Shown one piece after another: positions 7,147 to 10,191 of a stretch of DNA of 10,191 nucleotides. The notes beneath the pieces are model-generated. The model was given only the letters and a program-made list of their open reading frames with translations. It made no database searches and was not told the DNA's origin. Source of the DNA: Planctomycetaceae bacterium (lineage in GTDB: Bacteria; Planctomycetota; Phycisphaerae; SM23-33). The stretch lies in contig JAJFVE010000137.1 in assembly GCA_021371965.1 (NCBI GenBank), positions 1 through 10,191 of the forward strand, in the 5' to 3' direction. The position numbers and the translations under genes are program-made. How positions within the stretch are numbered: position 1 is the stretch's first letter; every line of letters begins with the position of its first letter.

Positions 7147-7284
7147 AGCTTTCAGCTATCAGCTGTCAGCTCTCAGCATGAAGAGAAGCAGGCTTAGGAC
7201 TTCGGGCCTCAGACCCCTGGCGCCCCAAGCCAGAGGTCTGGGGTCTTTTTTTAACTGAAAGCTGATAGCTGATGGCTGATAGCT
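7147..7284. repeat. Inverted repeat of 7-bp units enclosing a terminator
   Basis: Two 31-bp arms (7147-7177 and 7254-7284) match as inverted repeats at 26 of 31 positions. Each arm is a run of 7-bp units: CAGCTnT on the left, AGCTGAT/GGCTGAT on the right. The 76-bp interior contains the terminator at 7211-7252. The right arm runs into the next gene and supplies its ATG at 7272. This looks like a dispersed intergenic repeat whose tandem arms vary by point changes. Confidence 0.8.
7211..7252 (+). terminator. Intrinsic terminator after the arabinofuranosidase gene
   Basis: AGACCCC (7211-7217) can pair with GGGGTCT (7240-7246), with TGGC/GCCA continuing inside. Seven T follow (7246-7252). A competing stem uses CAGACCCCTGGC (7210-7221) with GCCAGAGGTCTG (7229-7240), 11 of 12 paired. 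Either way a GC-rich hairpin leads into a T run about 70 bp after the stop codon, as expected for rho-independent termination. Confidence 0.75.
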
Positions 7285-7532
7285 TGTGTAAATCCTGCCG
7301 CACCAGCGTGCGAATCCCCCCGCACGAGGTCCAGCGCATCCTCGAAGAATACCTGCGCGATCATCCCCAGCCCCAGGCCGACGAAACAATCATCCAGCGC
7401 CGCCTGAAACTCTGCCAGTCCTGCGACGCCCTCCAGTACTCCACCACCTGCCGCCACTGCGGCTGCCTGGTGGCGGTTCTCGCCCGCCTGAAGAACAAGA
7501 ACTGTCCGCATCCCGATAACTCCCGGTGGTGA
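7272..7532 (+). CDS. Small cysteine-rich putative zinc-binding protein
   Basis: This 86-residue protein has eight cysteines arranged as two or more metal sites: C6-x2-C9, C48-x2-C51, C60-x2-C63-G-C65 and C78. The C-terminal half reads RLKLCQSCDAL, TCRHCGCLVAV, then NCPHPDNSRW. The order RL-C-x2-C, C-x2-CGC, CP...W resembles the small DUF6171-type zinc-ribbon proteins; I make this link from the motif only. Residues 10-42 look helical (HEVQRILEEYLRD). Function is unknown; nucleic-acid or protein binding is a guess. The ATG lies within the repeat arm at 7254-7284 with no convincing Shine-Dalgarno site. TTG at 7284 (giving M-C-K-S-C) is an alternative start that would keep all cysteines. The terminator just upstream means it needs its own promoter, which I could not identify. 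Confidence 0.7.
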   Translation: MADSLCKSCRTSVRIPPHEVQRILEEYLRDHPQPQADETIIQRRLKLCQSCDALQYSTTCRHCGCLVAVLARLKNKNCPHPDNSRW

Positions 7533-7551
7533 AAGGAATCTTACTCCGCGA

Positions 7552-7573
7552 TTCGCCCTTGGTCGCGGGCGAA
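7552..7573. other. Hairpin in the gap before the kinase gene
   Basis: TTCGCCC (7552-7558) and GGGCGAA (7567-7573) form a perfect 7-bp stem with an 8-nt loop, 20 bp after the small zinc protein gene. There is no following T run, so it is not a clear intrinsic terminator. The rest of the gap to 7696 shows nothing I can name with confidence. Confidence 0.45.
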
Positions 7574-7696
7574 AGAAGCGAGGCCGCGCCGGGACCATTG
7601 TGGTAACTTCTTGTTCAGAAATAACCCTATCCTCAGCTCGCGCAATAGGCAAGAATGCCTGCTGCAGGGCCGTCAAATGCTCGCATGGGATGATCA

Positions 7697-8146
7697 ATGG
7701 AACTGGTAATCTTCATCGGGATGCAGGGCAGCGGGAAGTCGACGTTCTTCCGCGAGCGGTTCTTCGACACACACGTGCGCATCAACCTCGACATGCTCAA
7801 GACCCGCCATCGCGAAAAGGTTTTGTTTGAAGCCTGCCTGGCCGCCAAGCAGCCGATGGTGATCGACAACACCAACCCGACCCCCGCCGACCGCGCCCGC
7901 TACATCCCCGCCGCCAAAGCCGCCGGCTTCCGCGTGATCGGCTACTACTTCGACTCGGATTTGGAATCCTGCCGAACCCGCAACGAATCCCGCACCGCCA
8001 GCAAGATCATCCCCCTTCAAGGCCTCATCCGCACGCTCAGAGCCCTTGTGCCGCCGGTGGCAACCGAAGGATTTGACGGGTTATCCTGTGTCACGATCAA
8101 CAGCAATGGAGAGTTTGTATTTTCAGAACCAGGGATACAGGAATGA
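7697..8146 (+). CDS. P-loop kinase, polynucleotide-kinase-like
   Basis: This 149-residue protein is almost a bare P-loop kinase domain. The Walker A motif GMQGSGKST is at 8-16. RINLDMLKTR (28-37) carries Asp32, at the place of the catalytic Asp of T4 polynucleotide kinase. MVIDNTNPTPADR (54-66) is the Walker B-type strand. RTRNESR (93-99) is an arginine-rich lid segment. The hallmarks IDNTNPT and EGFD are typical of COG4639-type predicted kinases related to the 5'-kinase domain of polynucleotide kinase. It should transfer phosphate from ATP, but the acceptor (RNA or DNA 5'-OH, or a small molecule) cannot be told from sequence. It lacks the fused phosphatase or ligase domain of repair enzymes. 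GGGA precedes the ATG by 6 bp. The next gene starts 30 bp after its stop, so co-transcription is plausible. Confidence 0.85.
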   Translation: MELVIFIGMQGSGKSTFFRERFFDTHVRINLDMLKTRHREKVLFEACLAAKQPMVIDNTNPTPADRARYIPAAKAAGFRVIGYYFDSDLESCRTRNESRTASKIIPLQGLIRTLRALVPPVATEGFDGLSCVTINSNGEFVFSEPGIQE

Positions 8147-8176
8147 TCACCCGATAACAGTCGCAAGGGAGCAATC

Positions 8177-9364
8177 GTGAAAGACAACATTACGGACATG
8201 AAGGCAGCAAAGAAGATCTGCCTGGATCTTCAGAAGTATCCGACTGTGCCACACCAGCCTGCCAAAAATAAGTTCATCAGCCAACTTCACGATCTGGCAT
8301 CCGCTTGTCAAGAAGTGCAAGAAACGGATGTTGCGTCTTACATGCGAGAGAATGCATTGCCTGAGCTGCTGCGAATCTTCGATGGCCATTGTGGGCATCC
8401 CGATGCGAACAAGTCCGACCTGCTTTTTATGTTGAAGATATTTGCCATGTACGGCTACATCGAAGGCGTCAAGAGAATCGTGGCCGCCTCGCGGAGTGAA
8501 GACTACGCGGGTGAATATCTCTGGTCGATCATATTCAGCATCGTCAGCGAAGACGCTGCGGCATCCAATCTTGTCTTGGACGGCCTCCGTGATCCATTGC
8601 CATCCGGATTTGCCGGCATCGCCTTTTTGGATATGTGTAATACTTTGGCCCGCGGAAGAGGACTTGCGGAACATCCTTTCGATTCGCAGCAAGGTCGGAC
8701 GAAGCTTGAATCCTGGTTAAGCAGCAATAAGGAAGATGATGTCTCCAACGCGATAAGCGCCACGGCGGCGCTGCCATTCCTTCAGTCCCCCGGGCGAGAT
8801 GCTCTCTTTTCCCTGGCGATGGATCATCTATCTCCTGCCGTGCAACTCGAAGGAGCCTGGGCATGTGCGCACACTGGCAACCAGCGCGGACTAAATGTTC
8901 TCCAAGAAAAGTGCCTTGATGTCACCCTATCGACAAGAGCGCAGAAATATCTCCAAGAACTTGGGCGTGAGGACATGATTCCCGAGTCTATTGAACCGGA
9001 TTTCATGGCCAGAGCGGAGATGTCCGCCTGGCTGGAATACCCCACCGAATTCGGGCGTCCACCAACAAGTATTGAAGTCTATGACACGCGGGAACTCTAC
9101 TGGCCCCCCACTGATGACCTTCGACAAGTCTGGCTTCTGAAGTATCTATATGATTACGATAACCTAAAGGATGCAGGCCTCGGGATGGTCGGATCAACCA
9201 CATTCGCTCTTTTCAGCGAAACTACAAGCACAATGTCACCGGAAGATGCCTATGGCCTCCATTGCGCGTGGGAACTGATGAACAAACAGGACTCGCGCGC
9301 ACCAAAAGAGCGCTCAGCCGCAGCCGGTCGGAAGATTCTTTCCCTGTATAATGATGGCTTCTAG
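8177..9364 (+). CDS. HEAT-like helical protein of unknown function
   Basis: This 395-residue protein is predicted cytoplasmic, with no signal peptide or membrane segment. It starts at GTG with AAGGGAG 5 bp upstream. Most of it looks alpha-helical. Residues about 205-262 (DALFSLAMDHLSPAVQLEGAWACAHTGN and onward) resemble HEAT / PBS-lyase-type repeats. A distinctive C-terminal block follows: AWLEYPTEFGRPP (284-296), DTRELYWPPTDD (303-314), WLLKYLY (319-325), GLGMVGSTTFALF (334-346) and SPEDAYGLHCAWEL (354-367). I recall similar blocks in planctomycete proteins but cannot name a domain. GC in three hand-counted 60-bp lines is about 47-52%, against about 75% in parts of the next gene, so its composition stands out. 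It lies between the kinase and the aminotransferase with short gaps. HEAT-like folds often mediate protein binding; its partner is unknown. Confidence 0.8.
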   Translation: MKDNITDMKAAKKICLDLQKYPTVPHQPAKNKFISQLHDLASACQEVQETDVASYMRENALPELLRIFDGHCGHPDANKSDLLFMLKIFAMYGYIEGVKRIVAASRSEDYAGEYLWSIIFSIVSEDAAASNLVLDGLRDPLPSGFAGIAFLDMCNTLARGRGLAEHPFDSQQGRTKLESWLSSNKEDDVSNAISATAALPFLQSPGRDALFSLAMDHLSPAVQLEGAWACAHTGNQRGLNVLQEKCLDVTLSTRAQKYLQELGREDMIPESIEPDFMARAEMSAWLEYPTEFGRPPTSIEVYDTRELYWPPTDDLRQVWLLKYLYDYDNLKDAGLGMVGSTTFALFSETTSTMSPEDAYGLHCAWELMNKQDSRAPKERSAAAGRKILSLYNDGF

Positions 9365-9372
9365 TGAGTTGA

Positions 9373-9377
9373 AAGGA
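9373..9377 (+). promoter_or_regulatory. Ribosome binding site of the aminotransferase gene
   Basis: AAGGA ends directly at an ATG (9378) and lies 9 bp before a second in-frame ATG (9387). Only the second has workable spacing, so 9387 is taken as the start. Confidence 0.65.
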
Positions 9378-9386
9378 ATGCTCCTG

Positions 9387-10191
9387 ATGAGCAAATATGA
9401 TCCGTCCAAGTACGCCCTCGACCTCAAGAAGGTCCCACATGTTGTCACGGCTGAATTGCCGGGGGCGAAGTCGCGGGCTCTGCACTCGCGATGCACGAAG
9501 CACTTCAAGGGGCTCAGCGAGCAGGTGAAGCTGTTTCCGGTGGCGTTTGAATCCGGGAGCGGGTGCGAGCTGGTGGACGTCGATGGGAATCGGTACATCG
9601 ATTTTTCGTCGGGGATCTATGTGGCGACGTTGGGGCATTGCCATCCCAAGATCACGGCCGCGGTTGCCAAGTATGCGGGTATGCTGATGAATGCGCATGA
9701 CTTCACTACCGAGATCAAGACGCGGCTGGTGGAGAAGATGGCGGCCGTCTTGCCGGGGGATTTGAAGGGCTTTCAGTTTTACGACTGCGGGACGGCGGCG
9801 GTCGAGGCGGGGCTGCGGATCTGCCGCGCAGCGACGAAGAAACACGAGATGATCTCGTGCTTCTACGACTTCCACGGCAAGACGTACGGGGCGGTTTCGC
9901 TGGCGCACATCCGCTCGAGCGTCTACGGGCCCACGCGGGCGCCGGGGTTCCACATGGTCCCGCGGCCGGACCCGTACCGCCCGCACTGGACGAAGGCCGA
10001 CGGCACGATCGACACCGACCGCTACATCGCGTTCTACGAGGAGTACCTCGACCGCGGGACGTGCGGGCAGGCGGCGGCGTTCGTGATCGAGCCGATCCAG
10101 GGCTGGGGCGGGTCCGTCATGCCGCCGGAGGATTTCCTGCCCAAGCTGCGGGCCTTCTGCGACCGCCACAAACTGATGCTGATGGCCGACG
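9387..10191 (+). CDS. Class III PLP-dependent aminotransferase, 3' end missing
   Basis: 268 residues are visible; the frame stays open to the end of the window. The family is class III (fold type I) aminotransferases, which includes 4-aminobutyrate, ornithine and acetylornithine aminotransferases. Landmarks are ELVDVDGNRYIDFSSGIYVATLGHCHP (61-87), the phosphate-binding region FYDCGTAAVEAGLR (131-144), the FHGKT loop (162-166) and EPIQGWGGSVMPPEDF (235-250). The strand leading to the PLP-ring aspartate (MLMAD at 264-268) is also present. The PLP lysine lies beyond the window. About 420-460 residues are usual, so roughly 60% is present. The enzyme moves an amino group to a keto acid; the substrate cannot be fixed without the rest. 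A start at 9378 is less likely. The gene lies 22 bp after the HEAT-like gene and may be in one operon with it. Confidence 0.92.
   Translation, partial: MSKYDPSKYALDLKKVPHVVTAELPGAKSRALHSRCTKHFKGLSEQVKLFPVAFESGSGCELVDVDGNRYIDFSSGIYVATLGHCHPKITAAVAKYAGMLMNAHDFTTEIKTRLVEKMAAVLPGDLKGFQFYDCGTAAVEAGLRICRAATKKHEMISCFYDFHGKTYGAVSLAHIRSSVYGPTRAPGFHMVPRPDPYRPHWTKADGTIDTDRYIAFYEEYLDRGTCGQAAAFVIEPIQGWGGSVMPPEDFLPKLRAFCDRHKLMLMAD

Noticed and set aside
7697..8146. Zeta-type toxin of a toxin-antitoxin pair
   Set aside because: The P-loop and lid are compatible with the wider kinase superfamily, but IDNTNPT and EGFD point to polynucleotide-kinase-like proteins, and no small antitoxin gene precedes it. The 86-residue cysteine protein is 164 bp away and does not look like an antitoxin.
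9222..10169. A 315-residue minus-strand frame opposite the aminotransferase
   Set aside because: The plus strand encodes an unmistakable class III aminotransferase; the minus frame is Arg/Pro/Val-rich with no motif.

Overview
The window is GC-rich DNA that looks planctomycetal, probably a Phycisphaerae-like bacterium. The signs are a secreted protein with a C-terminal PEP-CTERM sorting signal, two secreted LamG (ConA-like jelly-roll) proteins, and intergenic gaps filled with repeats. This placement is inference from gene content; there is no rRNA gene or other phylogenetic marker. The window begins with 24 consecutive C, which looks like a contig-end artefact, and ends inside an aminotransferase gene.

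Left half, minus strand: a PEP-CTERM protein (170-1039), then two LamG proteins in tandem (1322-3139 and 3329-5290). The LamG pair are clear paralogs that share an N-terminal module, a LamG domain and a short C-terminal tail. Each has its own signal peptide and Shine-Dalgarno site. A terminator-like hairpin follows the first LamG gene. An inverted repeat followed by a T run follows the second.

Centre: a divergent gap of about 380 bp (5291-5672) holds a miniature inverted-repeat element and a strong sigma70-type promoter. This promoter drives a GH51 alpha-L-arabinofuranosidase on the plus strand (5673-7142). The enzyme has no signal peptide, so it should act on arabino-oligosaccharides in the cytoplasm. 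The secreted LamG proteins next door may bind or process glycans at the surface, but that link rests on proximity only.

Right half, plus strand: a composite repeat/terminator (7147-7284), a small cysteine-rich putative zinc protein (7272-7532), a P-loop kinase resembling polynucleotide kinase (7697-8146), a HEAT-like protein of unknown function with lower GC (8177-9364), and a truncated class III aminotransferase (9387 onward). The last three are separated by only 30 and 22 bp and may be co-transcribed.

The most unusual signal is structural. Three intergenic gaps each carry an imperfect inverted repeat whose arms are built from short tandem units (9-bp, 3/6-bp and 7-bp), with three unrelated sequences. 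One supplies a start codon to a gene, one contains a terminator, and one has arms that differ by an 18-bp unit gain or loss. I see no CRISPR array, rRNA, tRNA, transposase or recognisable defence system.
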